From positions 1-64,000 of the forward strand of contig NZ_WRPO01000016.1 of the NCBI RefSeq assembly GCF_009746585.1: DNA of 64,000 nt, in the 5' to 3' direction. Origin of the DNA: Novosphingobium aquimarinum. GTDB taxonomy: Bacteria > Pseudomonadota > Alphaproteobacteria > Sphingomonadales > Sphingomonadaceae. Of the stretch, positions 53,661 through 61,836 are shown in pieces (position 1 is the first letter of the stretch; each line of letters opens with the position of its first letter). The notes under the pieces are model-generated. The model did not search any database. It worked only from the letters and a program-made list of their open reading frames with translations, and was not told the DNA's origin. The translations under genes and the position numbers were made by a program.

Positions 53661-53749
53661 TTGCGGCACCGGCTCACGCCCCCACCCGACCTCCCACTCA
53701 AGTATACTGCCGATGGGAGGTCGGGTGGGGGCGTGGGCCGGTGCCGCAA
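53661..53749. repeat. Long palindromic dispersed element, copy 2 (36-bp arms, 17-nt loop)
   Basis: The left arm (53661-53696) begins TTGCGGCACCGGCTCACGCC. The right arm (53714-53749) is its reverse complement apart from one T-G position. The 17-nt loop contains AGTATACT. It is the same element as 13414-13498. It lies between ubiA and the SRAP gene, 43 bp before the proposed SRAP start. Confidence 0.93.
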
Positions 53750-53791
53750 AGGTTTCGACGGATGTCGAAACCGCACCCGGAGGGCCTAACC

Positions 53792-54445
53792 ATCTGTAAT
53801 CTCTATCGTATGACCAAGGGCGTCGACGAGATCGCCCATCTCTTCGAGGCCCTGCCGGAGCGCGGCGCGAATTTCGGCGACGAGGTTTACCCCGGCTATC
53901 CCGGACTCGTCGTCGCCGAAGGCAAGGCGCGGGCGATGACCTGGGGCTTCCCGCTGGTGCTCAAGGGCAAGCAGGGGCAGCCGCTCAAGCCCAAACCCGT
54001 CAACAACGCGCGCGAAGACAAGCTGCTCACCGGCTTCTGGCTGCCGAGCTTCAAGGCGCGCCGCTGCCTGATCCCCGTCACCGCCTGGGCCGAGGCCGAA
54101 GGCAAGCGCGGGCAGATGACCCGCACTTGGTACCAGCTAGCCGGTGAGGAGACGTTCGCCGTCGCGGGGCTGTGGCGCCCCACCGAGGAATGGGGCGATG
54201 CCTATACGATGGTGATGACCGAGGCCTGCGCCCAGATGGTCGACGTCCACGATCGCATGCCCGTCATCCTGGCGCGCGAGCACTGGGCCCAATGGACCGA
54301 CGGAACCGCAACCGAAGCGCTGTCGCTATGCGAAACATGCGATTTGTCGCTGGACGTAGAGCGGACGAGCGAGCGCTGGGCGGGCGATCCCAAGCCCGCC
54401 ATTTCGAAGCCGGAGCCCGAAGAGGCCAGTCCCCGGCTTTTGTAG
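53792..54445 (+). CDS. SRAP (HMCES/YedK-type) protein, abasic-site cross-linking
   Basis: 217 residues from the proposed start. SRAP proteins form a protective thiazolidine cross-link with abasic DNA through Cys2. Here the family start ...CNLYRMTKGVDEIAHLFEAL is preceded by ATC (53792-53794), not ATG, with GGAGG 8 nt upstream. An in-frame ATG ten codons earlier (MSKPHPEGLTICNLYRM) would bury the Cys. Other conserved features are PVNNARED (Asn/Arg), TAWAEAEG (Glu) and VHDRMPVIL (His). Confidence 0.88.
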   Translation: MCNLYRMTKGVDEIAHLFEALPERGANFGDEVYPGYPGLVVAEGKARAMTWGFPLVLKGKQGQPLKPKPVNNAREDKLLTGFWLPSFKARRCLIPVTAWAEAEGKRGQMTRTWYQLAGEETFAVAGLWRPTEEWGDAYTMVMTEACAQMVDVHDRMPVILAREHWAQWTDGTATEALSLCETCDLSLDVERTSERWAGDPKPAISKPEPEEASPRLL

Positions 54446-54495
54446 ATCCAGACTCACTCGGAATACACGAAGCCACGTTCGCAACATTGTACGTT

Positions 54496-54585
54496 CGTCA
54501 CCCTGAACTCGTTTCAGGGTCCATCTCTCCCTCGCGCCTCCCGTTCACGGGGCGAGATGGATGCTGAAACAAGTTCAGCATGACG
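54496..54585. repeat. REP-doublet (REPIN-like) element, copy B
   Basis: The left unit holds hairpin ACCCTGAA-ctcgt-TTCAGGGT, the right unit ATGCTGAA-acaag-TTCAGCAT. The ends are CGTCAC and ATGACG. The stem bases differ between the units but pair correctly in each, and the layout repeats that of 39728-39819. Confidence 0.9.
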
Positions 54586-54622
54586 GTCAGTACACGCGGA
54601 ACTTGCAGCCTATGGCAAAGCC

Positions 54623-54994
54623 TCATTCATAGCTCACGACCTCGAATTCGATCCCGTCCCAGTCGAAGAAATAGAAGCGCCGGCCCGGTTCGTAATCGTC
54701 GTGGTTGAACGGTTCGAGACCGGCATCGACAACGACTTTCTCGGCTCCGTCGAGATCGTCGACCAGCAGACCGACGTGATTGAGCGGTGCGCCCTTGGCG
54801 AAGCGGTCGCGGGGCTGGTGATCGGTGTAGAGCGCGATGTAGCGGTTCTCGTCGCCGACGTGGATGGTTTCGCCGCCGTTCATTGCCGGGCCGCGCCAGC
54901 GCTCGTGCCAGCTCAGCAGGTCCTGCAGCAGCCGGGATGCGCGCTCCGGATTGCTGACAGTGAGGTTGGCGTGTTCGATCGTCCCCTTGGGCAT
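54623..54994 (-). CDS. VOC-superfamily (glyoxalase/bleomycin-resistance-fold) protein
   Basis: 123 residues. Two beta-alpha-beta-beta-beta modules: IEHANLTVSNPERASRLLQD and LNHVGLLVDDLDGAEKVVVD. Metal-ligand-like residues are His8, a His in LNHVGLL and Glu in GIEFEVVSY. The substrate is unknown; relatives include dioxygenases, epimerases and resistance proteins. The promoter region contains a SoxR box, so it is probably a redox-stress gene. Confidence 0.86.
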   Translation of the reverse strand: MPKGTIEHANLTVSNPERASRLLQDLLSWHERWRGPAMNGGETIHVGDENRYIALYTDHQPRDRFAKGAPLNHVGLLVDDLDGAEKVVVDAGLEPFNHDDYEPGRRFYFFDWDGIEFEVVSYE

Positions 54995-55058
54995 GACAAG
55001 TCCTTTCCTTCAGGTTTGCATGGCGCTCCGGACACCCATCCGAATCGCCGACTTGCCC

Positions 55059-55089
55059 ATCGTGCAACCTCAAGCTAACTTGAGGTCAA
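55059..55089 (-). promoter_or_regulatory. Probable SoxR-controlled promoter (19-bp spacer) of the VOC gene
   Basis: Read on the minus strand: -35 TTGACC (55089-55084), 19-bp spacer, -10-like CACGAT (55064-55059). A 19-bp spacer with the soxbox inside it is the hallmark of SoxR-activated promoters such as E. coli soxS. It points toward the VOC gene starting at 54994. Confidence 0.65.
55068..55085. promoter_or_regulatory. SoxR-binding site (soxbox)
   Basis: CCTCAAGCTAACTTGAGG has one mismatch to the E. coli-type soxbox CCTCAAGTTAACTTGAGG and is an almost perfect 18-bp palindrome. It lies in the 114-bp gap between soxR and the VOC gene. Confidence 0.9.
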
Positions 55090-55108
55090 GCAAAATTGAG
55101 GTGCGAAC

Positions 55109-55552
55109 TTGCCGGAAGACCGGTTCATTTCGATTGGGGCGCTTTCGAAGCGCACTGGGGTCGCGGTCTCCGCGATCCGGTTCTACGAGGACAAGGGGCT
55201 GCTCACCGCGTTGCGGACGTCGGGCAACCAGCGCCGGTTCCTGCGCTCCGACATCCGCCGCGTCAGCTTCATCCTGATCGCGCAGAAGCTGGGTCTCGGC
55301 CTCGTCGAAATCGAGAAGGAGCTCGCGCAACTGCCGCAAGGCCGGACGCCCACCGTGGCCGACTGGCAGAAGATCAGCCGCTCGATGCGTCGCCAGCTCG
55401 ACGAGAAGATCAACCTGCTCACGCTGACGCGCCGCAAGCTCGACGAATGCATCGGCTGCGGCTGCCTCAGCCTAACCAAGTGCGAGCTCTACAACCGCGA
55501 AGACCGCGCCGGTCAGGCGGGACCGGGGCCACGGTTCGTGCTGGAGGGATAG
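55109..55552 (+). CDS. soxR: Redox-sensitive transcriptional activator SoxR
   Basis: 147 residues. MerR-type helix-turn-helix (ISIGALSKRTGVAVSAIRFY), dimerisation helix, and the [2Fe-2S] motif CIGCGCLSLTKC (Cys114, 117, 119, 125). TTG start at 55109 with GAGG 7 nt upstream. In alphaproteobacteria SoxR often controls a small set of genes without soxS, and here its box lies between it and a VOC gene. Confidence 0.95.
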   Translation: MPEDRFISIGALSKRTGVAVSAIRFYEDKGLLTALRTSGNQRRFLRSDIRRVSFILIAQKLGLGLVEIEKELAQLPQGRTPTVADWQKISRSMRRQLDEKINLLTLTRRKLDECIGCGCLSLTKCELYNREDRAGQAGPGPRFVLEG

Positions 55553-55557
55553 CTGCG

Positions 55558-55842
55558 CTAGATCCCGAGCGCCTTGCGCAGTTCGGCATTGATCCGCGAT
55601 TGCCAACCTTTTCCCGTGGCGCGGAACTTCTCAATCACATCGGGATCGAGGCGCAGCGTCACTTGCTGCTTGGGATTGGGAGAGGGCGGGCGGCCAATGG
55701 ATTTGAGAGTACCGGTCGCAGGCCTCACGAGGTTGTCGCCCTTATAGACGGCTGCCTTGCGAAACATCTCTTCTGTCCATTCGACGTATTCGTCGTCTGG
55801 ATCAGTCCAAGGTTCGGAGATAGGCTTCGTGTTCCTGCTCAT
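55558..55842 (-). CDS. brnA: BrnA-type antitoxin
   Basis: 94 residues. RPPSPNPKQQVTLRLDPDVIE and FRATGKGWQSRINAELRKAL are the BrnA/CopG-like ribbon-helix-helix C-terminal pattern. It neutralises the toxin and usually autoregulates the operon. Its start lies 41 nt inside the preceding brnT gene. Confidence 0.88.
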   Translation of the reverse strand: MSRNTKPISEPWTDPDDEYVEWTEEMFRKAAVYKGDNLVRPATGTLKSIGRPPSPNPKQQVTLRLDPDVIEKFRATGKGWQSRINAELRKALGI

Positions 55843-56086
55843 GTGCGTATCGCATCGTGATGATCCGGCGCGATCCGTTGCGAGGAGTCCAGACTAATGA
55901 GACACGACGACCGCGCAAAAAACCAAATACGCGATAGCGAGTCTCTCCGTAGTCTTTTCGGTCATCTTCAATCTGCATATGCAGATCTTTGAAAACCAGC
56001 ACAGCGTCGGCCAGATCAAGCCCACGTTCCTCGAGGATCTTCGCCCTTTTGGCCGGGTCGTACGTTACCTTTATTAAGTCAGGCAT
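55802..56086 (-). CDS. brnT: BrnT-type ribonuclease toxin
   Basis: 94 residues from the ATG at 56086 (an upstream in-frame start would add 10). KVTYDPAKRAKILEERGLD, then YRVFGFLRGRRVSLVWTPRN and IITMRYAHEQEHEAY, match the BrnT family of RelE-fold mRNA interferases. The pair lies between soxR and smc. The composition of this short segment is somewhat AT-richer than its neighbours, consistent with mobility. Confidence 0.88.
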   Translation of the reverse strand: MPDLIKVTYDPAKRAKILEERGLDLADAVLVFKDLHMQIEDDRKDYGETRYRVFGFLRGRRVSLVWTPRNGSRRIITMRYAHEQEHEAYLRTLD

Positions 56087-56207
56087 TCGACTTGGCCTCC
56101 GAGGGCGTGCCGTCACATATCGATTTGTCCTTCCGTGGTGGTCGCGTGGGTCATCGGTACGCGTCCCGATAGAATAAATGTAACTACAAAAATGATCCTG
56201 TCAATCC

Positions 56208-59200
56208 CTACTCCGCCGCCAGCAGTTCCTCGGCGCCGCCCAAGTCCACGCTGACCAGGCGCGAGACGCCTTTTTCGACCATGGTCACGCCGAACAACCG
56301 GTGCATGCGGCTCATGGTCACGGCGTTGTGCGTGACGATGAGGTAGCGCGTCTCGGTTTCGGCGACCATCACGTCGAGCAGGTCGCAGAAGCGTTCGATG
56401 TTGGCGTCGTCCAGGGGTGCGTCGACTTCGTCGAGCACGCAGATCGGCGCGGGGTTGGTGAGGAACAGCGCGAAAATCAGCGCAACGGCGGTCAGCGCCT
56501 GCTCGCCGCCGGAAAGCAGGGTCAGCGATTGCAGCCGCTTGCCGGGCGGCTGGGCGAAGATCTCGAGGCCGGCTTCGAGCGGATCGTCGCTGTCGACCAG
56601 CGCGAGGTGGGCTTGGCCGCCCTGGAACAGGCGGGTGAACAGCCGGCGGAAATGCGTGTCGACGGCTTCGAACGCGGCGCGCAGGCGTTCGCGGCCTTCG
56701 CGGTTGAGATTGCCGATCGAGCCGCGCAGGCGGTTGACCGCTTCGGTCAGTTCGGCCTGTTCGGCAAGGCTGGTGCCGTGCTGCGCTTCGGCTTCGGCCA
56801 ATTCGTCGGCAGCGACGAGGTTTACGGGCCCGATCCGTTCGCGGTCGGCGGAAAGCTTGTCCATCGCCGCCGATTCTTCCTGCGCGCCGGACACGTCTTC
56901 GGCGGCGAATGCGAAGCGTTGGGGCAGCAGTGGCGGCGGGCACTGGAAGCGTTCGCCCGAGACGCGCCCCATTTCGGCGCGGCGCTCGTTCTCGTTCTCG
57001 GCGCGGGCGACCGCCCCGGCACGAGCCTCGCGAGCGCTGGCGAGTTCCTCCTGGATGCGCGCGAGCGCCGCGTCGCATTCGCGCGCGTCGTCCCCGGTGG
57101 CCGAGAGCGCGGCTTCGGCTGCGGCGAGTTCCTTGGCGAGCCGTTCCCGCACGCTTTCGCCGGCTTCGATCTCGGCGATCAGCGAGGCGGGTTTGGCGGC
57201 CACCACGGCGCGCTCCTCCTCGATCGCCTCGAGGCGGTGCGCGGCTTCGGCGAGGCGGCTGGCGGCATCGCCCGAGCGCGCCTGCCAGCTTTTCATGTCG
57301 CCCTTCTGCGCGGCGGCACGTTCGCGGGCGACGGCCAGCGCCTGGTCGTGCGCGGCAAGCCCGGCGGTGGCGGATTGGACGCCGCGCCGCGCGGTTTCGT
57401 GGCGCTCGCGCGCGGCTGCCAGCGCGCCGCGTCCGGCGGCGGGATCGGGCAGGTCGGCGCGGCGGGCCTCGGCGGCGGCGAGTTCGGCTTCAGCGGCTTG
57501 GCGCTGTTCGGCGAAGTCCTGTCCGGATGCTTCCAGTTCCGCCCGACGCGCGGCGAGGCGCTCGCGGGCCGCTTCCGCCTGATCGAGCGCGCGCAAGGCC
57601 TGCCGTTCGTCTTCCGACGCGCTCGCGACCACGCGTTCGGCTGCGACGAGTTCGGCCTGCAACGCTGCGAGGTCCTGCTGCACGCTCGCCTGCGCGGTCT
57701 CGGCGGTCTCGACTTTCGCTCGGCGTTCGGGGAGCAGCGCTTCAAGCTCGGCAAGCCGGTTCTCGGCTTCGAGCCGGGCTGCTTCGGCCGCGCCTTCGCC
57801 GCGCGCGACGAAGCCGTCCCAGCGCCGCAACCGGCCGTCGCGCGTCACCAGCCATTCGCCGGGAGCGAGCGAACGGCCATCGTCCGTGTCGGCGACGTGA
57901 ACCAGTGCCAGGCGCGCCGCGAGCTGTGCGGGGCAGTCGCGCACGTGCGCGGCAAGGCTGTCCGCGACCGGTGCGGGGGCCGCAGCTCCGGTCCAGAAGC
58001 GGCCATCGCCCGCGCCTTCTCCCAGCGGCGCCTTGGCGTCACGGCCGAGCACGGCGGCGACGGCGCGTTCGTAGCCCCGTTCGGCGCGGACGGCATCGAT
58101 CGCCGCGGTAAGACCATGCGCGGATTTGGCGCCGCGCGCGCGGGCGTCACGGTCGCGCACCAGCGCGGCGTGCTCGCGTTCGATCCCGGTCAGCTCGGCG
58201 CGCGCGGCGGAAAGATCGTTCGCGGCGGTGTCGCGCGCCTGCTGCAAATCTGCCTTGCGCGTTTGCATGGCTTCCAAAGCGGTGCGGCTCTGTGTCAGGC
58301 GCTGCGACGCGTCCTCGCGCCGGGCGAGCGCGGCGGCGGCATCGGCTTCGGGATCGCCCGCCGCGTCGAGTTCGGCGAGTTGCGCGGCGTGGCGGGCGGC
58401 TTCGCGCGCGATGCGATCGAGCCGGGTGCGTGCCTGTTCGACTTCGGATTCGGCGATCCTCCAGTCGGCATCGATGCGCGCCTGCTGCGCGGTTTCCTGC
58501 GCGAGATCGAGTTCGGCGGCACGCGCGGCGCGTTCGGCGCGATCGAGATGCTCGGCAAGCTCGGGGCGGCGCGCTTCGTCCGCCTGCAGCCGCTCCTGTC
58601 CTTCCGCCACTTCGCGTTCGAGCCGGGCCAAAGCCGCGGCGGCTTCGGTGGTGACGCGATCGGCTTGCCCGCGATCGCTTTCGAGCTGCGCGCGCTGGCG
58701 ATCGAGGTCGGCGAGGCGCTGTTCGGCCGCTTCGAGTCGGGTCGTCAGTTCGGCCATGCGGTGGCCTTGCGCGCTGGCGTCGTCGCGGCGGTCGGCGAGT
58801 TCGTCGCGGGCTTCGGCGAGCCGCTCCGCCGCGATCGCCTGCGCGTCTTGCGCCGCCTTCGCCGCCGTCTGCATCGCCGCGACGCGCGCTTCGGCTGCCT
58901 CGGCTTCCTTGCCGGCCGCTTCCGCCGCCTGCGCCGCATCGCGCCAGCGGGCGAACACCAGTCGCGCCTCGGCGAGGCGGATCTGCTCGGTCAGCGCCTT
59001 GTAGCGCTCGGCAGCGCGCGCTTGTCGCCGGAGCGCGGCGATCTGCTTGTCGAGCCCGGCCATGAGATCGTCGAGCCGCGCAAGGTTCGCCTCGGTGGCG
59101 CGCAGCTTCTGCTCGGCATCCTTGCGGCGGACGTGGAGGCCGGCGATCCCGGCGGCTTCTTCGAGCATCAGCCGGCGTTCGGCGGGCTTGGCGGCAATCA

Positions 59201-59639
59201 CCGCAGCGATCTTGCCCTGGCTGACGAGCGCGGGCGAGTGCGCGCCGGTGGCGGCATCGGCGAAGATCAGCGAGACGTCCTTGGCCCGCACGTCGCGCCC
59301 GTTGACGCGATAGGCGGAGCCCGAGCCGCGCTCGATCCGGCGCAGCACTTCGAAGGGTTCAAGCTCGCCGCCGGCCTCGCGCGTGTCGCCTTGCAGCAGC
59401 ACTTCGGCGAAGACGCGCGGCGCGCGGTTGGCGGTGCCCGCGAAGATCACGTCTTCCATCCCGCCGCCGCGCATCGACTTGGCCGAGCTTTCGCCCATGA
59501 CCCAGCGGATCGCTTCGAGGAGGTTGGACTTGCCGCAGCCGTTGGGCCCGACGATCCCGGTCAGCCCGGGCTCGATCCGCAGTTCGGCGGGCTCGACGAA
59601 GCTCTTGAAACCGCTGAGCCGAAGCCGCCTGAGCCGCAT
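56208..59639 (-). CDS. smc: Chromosome segregation SMC protein
   Basis: 1143 residues. Walker A IVGPNGCGKSNLLEAIRWVM (residues 30-48), long coiled coils about 170-500 and 660-960, a hinge near 510-640 and the C-terminal ABC signature LLSGGEQALTAVALIFALF with Walker B VLDEVDAPLDDANI. It organises and segregates the chromosome with ScpA/ScpB, which are not in this window. Confidence 0.97.
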   Translation of the reverse strand: MRLRRLRLSGFKSFVEPAELRIEPGLTGIVGPNGCGKSNLLEAIRWVMGESSAKSMRGGGMEDVIFAGTANRAPRVFAEVLLQGDTREAGGELEPFEVLRRIERGSGSAYRVNGRDVRAKDVSLIFADAATGAHSPALVSQGKIAAVIAAKPAERRLMLEEAAGIAGLHVRRKDAEQKLRATEANLARLDDLMAGLDKQIAALRRQARAAERYKALTEQIRLAEARLVFARWRDAAQAAEAAGKEAEAAEARVAAMQTAAKAAQDAQAIAAERLAEARDELADRRDDASAQGHRMAELTTRLEAAEQRLADLDRQRAQLESDRGQADRVTTEAAAALARLEREVAEGQERLQADEARRPELAEHLDRAERAARAAELDLAQETAQQARIDADWRIAESEVEQARTRLDRIAREAARHAAQLAELDAAGDPEADAAAALARREDASQRLTQSRTALEAMQTRKADLQQARDTAANDLSAARAELTGIEREHAALVRDRDARARGAKSAHGLTAAIDAVRAERGYERAVAAVLGRDAKAPLGEGAGDGRFWTGAAAPAPVADSLAAHVRDCPAQLAARLALVHVADTDDGRSLAPGEWLVTRDGRLRRWDGFVARGEGAAEAARLEAENRLAELEALLPERRAKVETAETAQASVQQDLAALQAELVAAERVVASASEDERQALRALDQAEAARERLAARRAELEASGQDFAEQRQAAEAELAAAEARRADLPDPAAGRGALAAARERHETARRGVQSATAGLAAHDQALAVARERAAAQKGDMKSWQARSGDAASRLAEAAHRLEAIEEERAVVAAKPASLIAEIEAGESVRERLAKELAAAEAALSATGDDARECDAALARIQEELASAREARAGAVARAENENERRAEMGRVSGERFQCPPPLLPQRFAFAAEDVSGAQEESAAMDKLSADRERIGPVNLVAADELAEAEAQHGTSLAEQAELTEAVNRLRGSIGNLNREGRERLRAAFEAVDTHFRRLFTRLFQGGQAHLALVDSDDPLEAGLEIFAQPPGKRLQSLTLLSGGEQALTAVALIFALFLTNPAPICVLDEVDAPLDDANIERFCDLLDVMVAETETRYLIVTHNAVTMSRMHRLFGVTMVEKGVSRLVSVDLGGAEELLAAE

Positions 59640-59668
59640 CGCCGGCCGGGGTTACCGGGCGCGGCGCA

Positions 59669-60421
59669 TCAGCGCGCGCCGGCTTTCTGCAGTTCGGCCT
59701 GGAGCGATTCCCAGTTGGCGGTGCCGATGCTGGAATTGTTGATGAAGAAGGTGGGCGTGCCGGTGACGTTCTTCTCGTTCATCGCCTTGTCGGTGCGCTC
59801 GGCGAAGGCGGTGGCCTTGGAGACGTCGGACAGGCAGGCCGCGGCCTGGTCCTTGGCGATCCCGCGCGAGGCGAAGAAGTCGGTCATGCCGGTGGCCTGC
59901 GCAATCGCCTGGAAGCGCTGTTCCGGGGGCAGGGAGCCCGCCGCCTGAAGCTGGTTCTCGTTGGCTTGCAGCGTTTGGAACATCTGCGGCTGCCAGGCCC
60001 AGAACTGCTCGGCGAGCGGGATAACCGCCTCGTTGCTGCCGCAAGTCGCCAGCATCGAGGCCGGCACGTCGAGCGCGTTCAGCATGTAGAAGCGCAGCTC
60101 GTAGCTGACGCGGCCGCTGGCGATGTACTGGTCGCGCAAGGGCTCGAACGCCTCGGACGCGAACTCGGCGCAGTGCGAGCACGACAGCGCGCCGTATTCC
60201 ACCAGCTTGATCGGCGCCTCGGGGTTGCCCATGAGATAGCCGCCGTCGTCGGTCTTGCTGACCATGTCGGCCCACTGCTGGCCGGCCGGCGGCGCGATCT
60301 TCTCGATTGCTTCGCCCTTGGCGACGCCTTCCTCGGCGGACTTGTCGCCACAAGCGGCAAGGCCCAGCGCCAGCGGCAAGGCCGCCAGGGCGAGAGCGGT
60401 CTTCTTGAGGGCGGTCGTCAT
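59669..60421 (-). CDS. DsbA-like thiol-disulfide oxidoreductase, lipoprotein form
   Basis: 250 residues. Lipoprotein signal with lipobox LAAC (Cys24). Thioredoxin fold with an inserted helical domain, active site SCSHC (Cys81, Cys84) and cis-Pro GTPTFF. It probably oxidises cysteines in the periplasm. It sits 29 bp upstream of smc in transcription order. The next gene on the same strand is a second DsbA-like protein. Confidence 0.9.
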   Translation of the reverse strand: MTTALKKTALALAALPLALGLAACGDKSAEEGVAKGEAIEKIAPPAGQQWADMVSKTDDGGYLMGNPEAPIKLVEYGALSCSHCAEFASEAFEPLRDQYIASGRVSYELRFYMLNALDVPASMLATCGSNEAVIPLAEQFWAWQPQMFQTLQANENQLQAAGSLPPEQRFQAIAQATGMTDFFASRGIAKDQAAACLSDVSKATAFAERTDKAMNEKNVTGTPTFFINNSSIGTANWESLQAELQKAGAR

Positions 60422-60569
60422 GGGTAGGGCGCGCAGAGTCACGGAATCGGTCCTTCTCGAAGCCACCGGGCTAACCCGGTCGGAGCGCGAAACAAAGCGG
60501 ATGCGCCCTTGCGAGCGCACATCTCCACAGTTTCGCCGGCATTTATGCGGGCTTTGACCCGCTAACGGC

Positions 60570-61244
60570 TCAGATCCGGGCCTTTATCTGCTGTTCGAGC
60601 GTTTGCCAATCGTGCGTGCCGGTCAGCACCGAGCCGTCGATCGAGAAGCTGGGCGTCGAATTGACGCCGAGCGCAGCGGCTTCCTCGGTGAGGTCGATGA
60701 GACGCTTGGTCATCGCCTGATCCGCAAGGCACTTGTCGGTCGCGACGCGGTCGAAGCCCCAGCGTTCCATCATCGTGTAGAAGCCGAAGTCGTTGGCGAT
60801 GGCCTTCATCCGACCGGTGATCGGACCCGCGCTCCAGCGCTGACGCTGCGCTTCGCTGAAGCTGTCGACTTTGCCCAGCCACTGGTCCTGCGAGGCGAGG
60901 AACGCGCTGTGCTTCTTGAAGAACATCTTGTCGTCACCGCAATTGGTGAGCATCGCGACGGTGAGGTCGATCGGATCGCGCACCACATGATGCACCGCGA
61001 CCGAGACCTTGCCTTGCGGCACGTAGGTCATCCGAAGGATCGCTTCGGAATCCTGGTTGAAATGCGCGCAATGCGGACAGGTGTAGCTGACGAATTCGGT
61101 GAGCTTCACTTTGGCGGCGGGATTGCCGAGAACGTGCGCGCCATTGGGCTTTTCCGTGACGGTCGCGGTCCAGTTGGCGTGCGGCGCGGCGCCCGTCGCC
61201 AACAGGGCCGCGGCGGCAAGGAGGGTAAGCTTGGTTCGGCGCAT
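60570..61244 (-). CDS. DsbA-like thiol-disulfide oxidoreductase, secreted
   Basis: 224 residues. Signal peptide about 1-24 (LLAAAALLATGAAPHA), then a thioredoxin fold: active site YTCPHC (Cys56, Cys59), the usual DsbA CPHC, and cis-Pro STPSFS. It is paralogous to the adjacent lipoprotein DsbA. It begins 5 nt after the DUF721 gene's stop. Confidence 0.92.
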   Translation of the reverse strand: MRRTKLTLLAAAALLATGAAPHANWTATVTEKPNGAHVLGNPAAKVKLTEFVSYTCPHCAHFNQDSEAILRMTYVPQGKVSVAVHHVVRDPIDLTVAMLTNCGDDKMFFKKHSAFLASQDQWLGKVDSFSEAQRQRWSAGPITGRMKAIANDFGFYTMMERWGFDRVATDKCLADQAMTKRLIDLTEEAAALGVNSTPSFSIDGSVLTGTHDWQTLEQQIKARI

Positions 61245-61249
61245 CGCAG

Positions 61250-61807
61250 TCAATTCCCGTTGTTCCTGTCCTTGGCGTCCCCGATCGAACGCGCGAGCGA
61301 TTCCAGCACCGCGCGCAGCTCCGGATCGCCGATGTCGCGCAGCGAATCGCCAAGCTCCACCGGCACCGGCCTGAGCGATGGCGGCGCAGTCCGTGGCTCT
61401 GAAGCAGCCGGCGCATGAACCGCGCCTTGCCGCAGCTTCACTTTCAACACCGCGTTGTAGCCGAAGAAGCGGTTCACTCGCTCGATGATCTCGGGAATCA
61501 CGTGCTGGATGATCGGCGCGTGCGCGGGCAGCACGACCAGCTGGAGAATGCCGCCGCTCTTCTCGCCGGGGGGAAAGCGGATCGATTCGGGCGTGCAGAC
61601 TTTCGCGTGGCGCGCGCCGACGATCTCGGGCCAACGGCTGACGACGCTCGACTGGACGAAGCCGAACCGGCGGAAGGCGGTGCGGCCGACATCGGGCATC
61701 AGCTCGCTGATCTGGCGTGCCGGACCGCCGCGTGGGCGCTGGTAGGGCTTGGCGGCCGGGCCGGTCTTTCCGGCCTTGCGCCCGTTCTTTGGTCCATCCC
61801 GTTCCAT
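61250..61807 (-). CDS. DUF721 (DciA-like) protein
   Basis: 185 residues. The N-terminal basic segment leads to the DUF721 core: AFRRFGFVQSSVVSRWPEIV, VVLPAHAPIIQHVIPEIIER and VNRFFGYNAVLKVKLRQ. Some DUF721 proteins (DciA) load the replicative helicase. The C-terminal 50 residues are variable. It is divergent from mutY, with 29 bp between starts. Confidence 0.85.
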   Translation of the reverse strand: MERDGPKNGRKAGKTGPAAKPYQRPRGGPARQISELMPDVGRTAFRRFGFVQSSVVSRWPEIVGARHAKVCTPESIRFPPGEKSGGILQLVVLPAHAPIIQHVIPEIIERVNRFFGYNAVLKVKLRQGAVHAPAASEPRTAPPSLRPVPVELGDSLRDIGDPELRAVLESLARSIGDAKDRNNGN

Positions 61808-61836
61808 TGTCCGCCCGGCAATGCCATAGCGACGCG

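Noticed and set aside
56301..59948. Open frame of over 1200 codons antisense to smc
   Set aside because: It is a shadow of the high-GC smc coding sequence. The product is compositionally odd, has no motif, and the smc frame has clear Walker A/B motifs.
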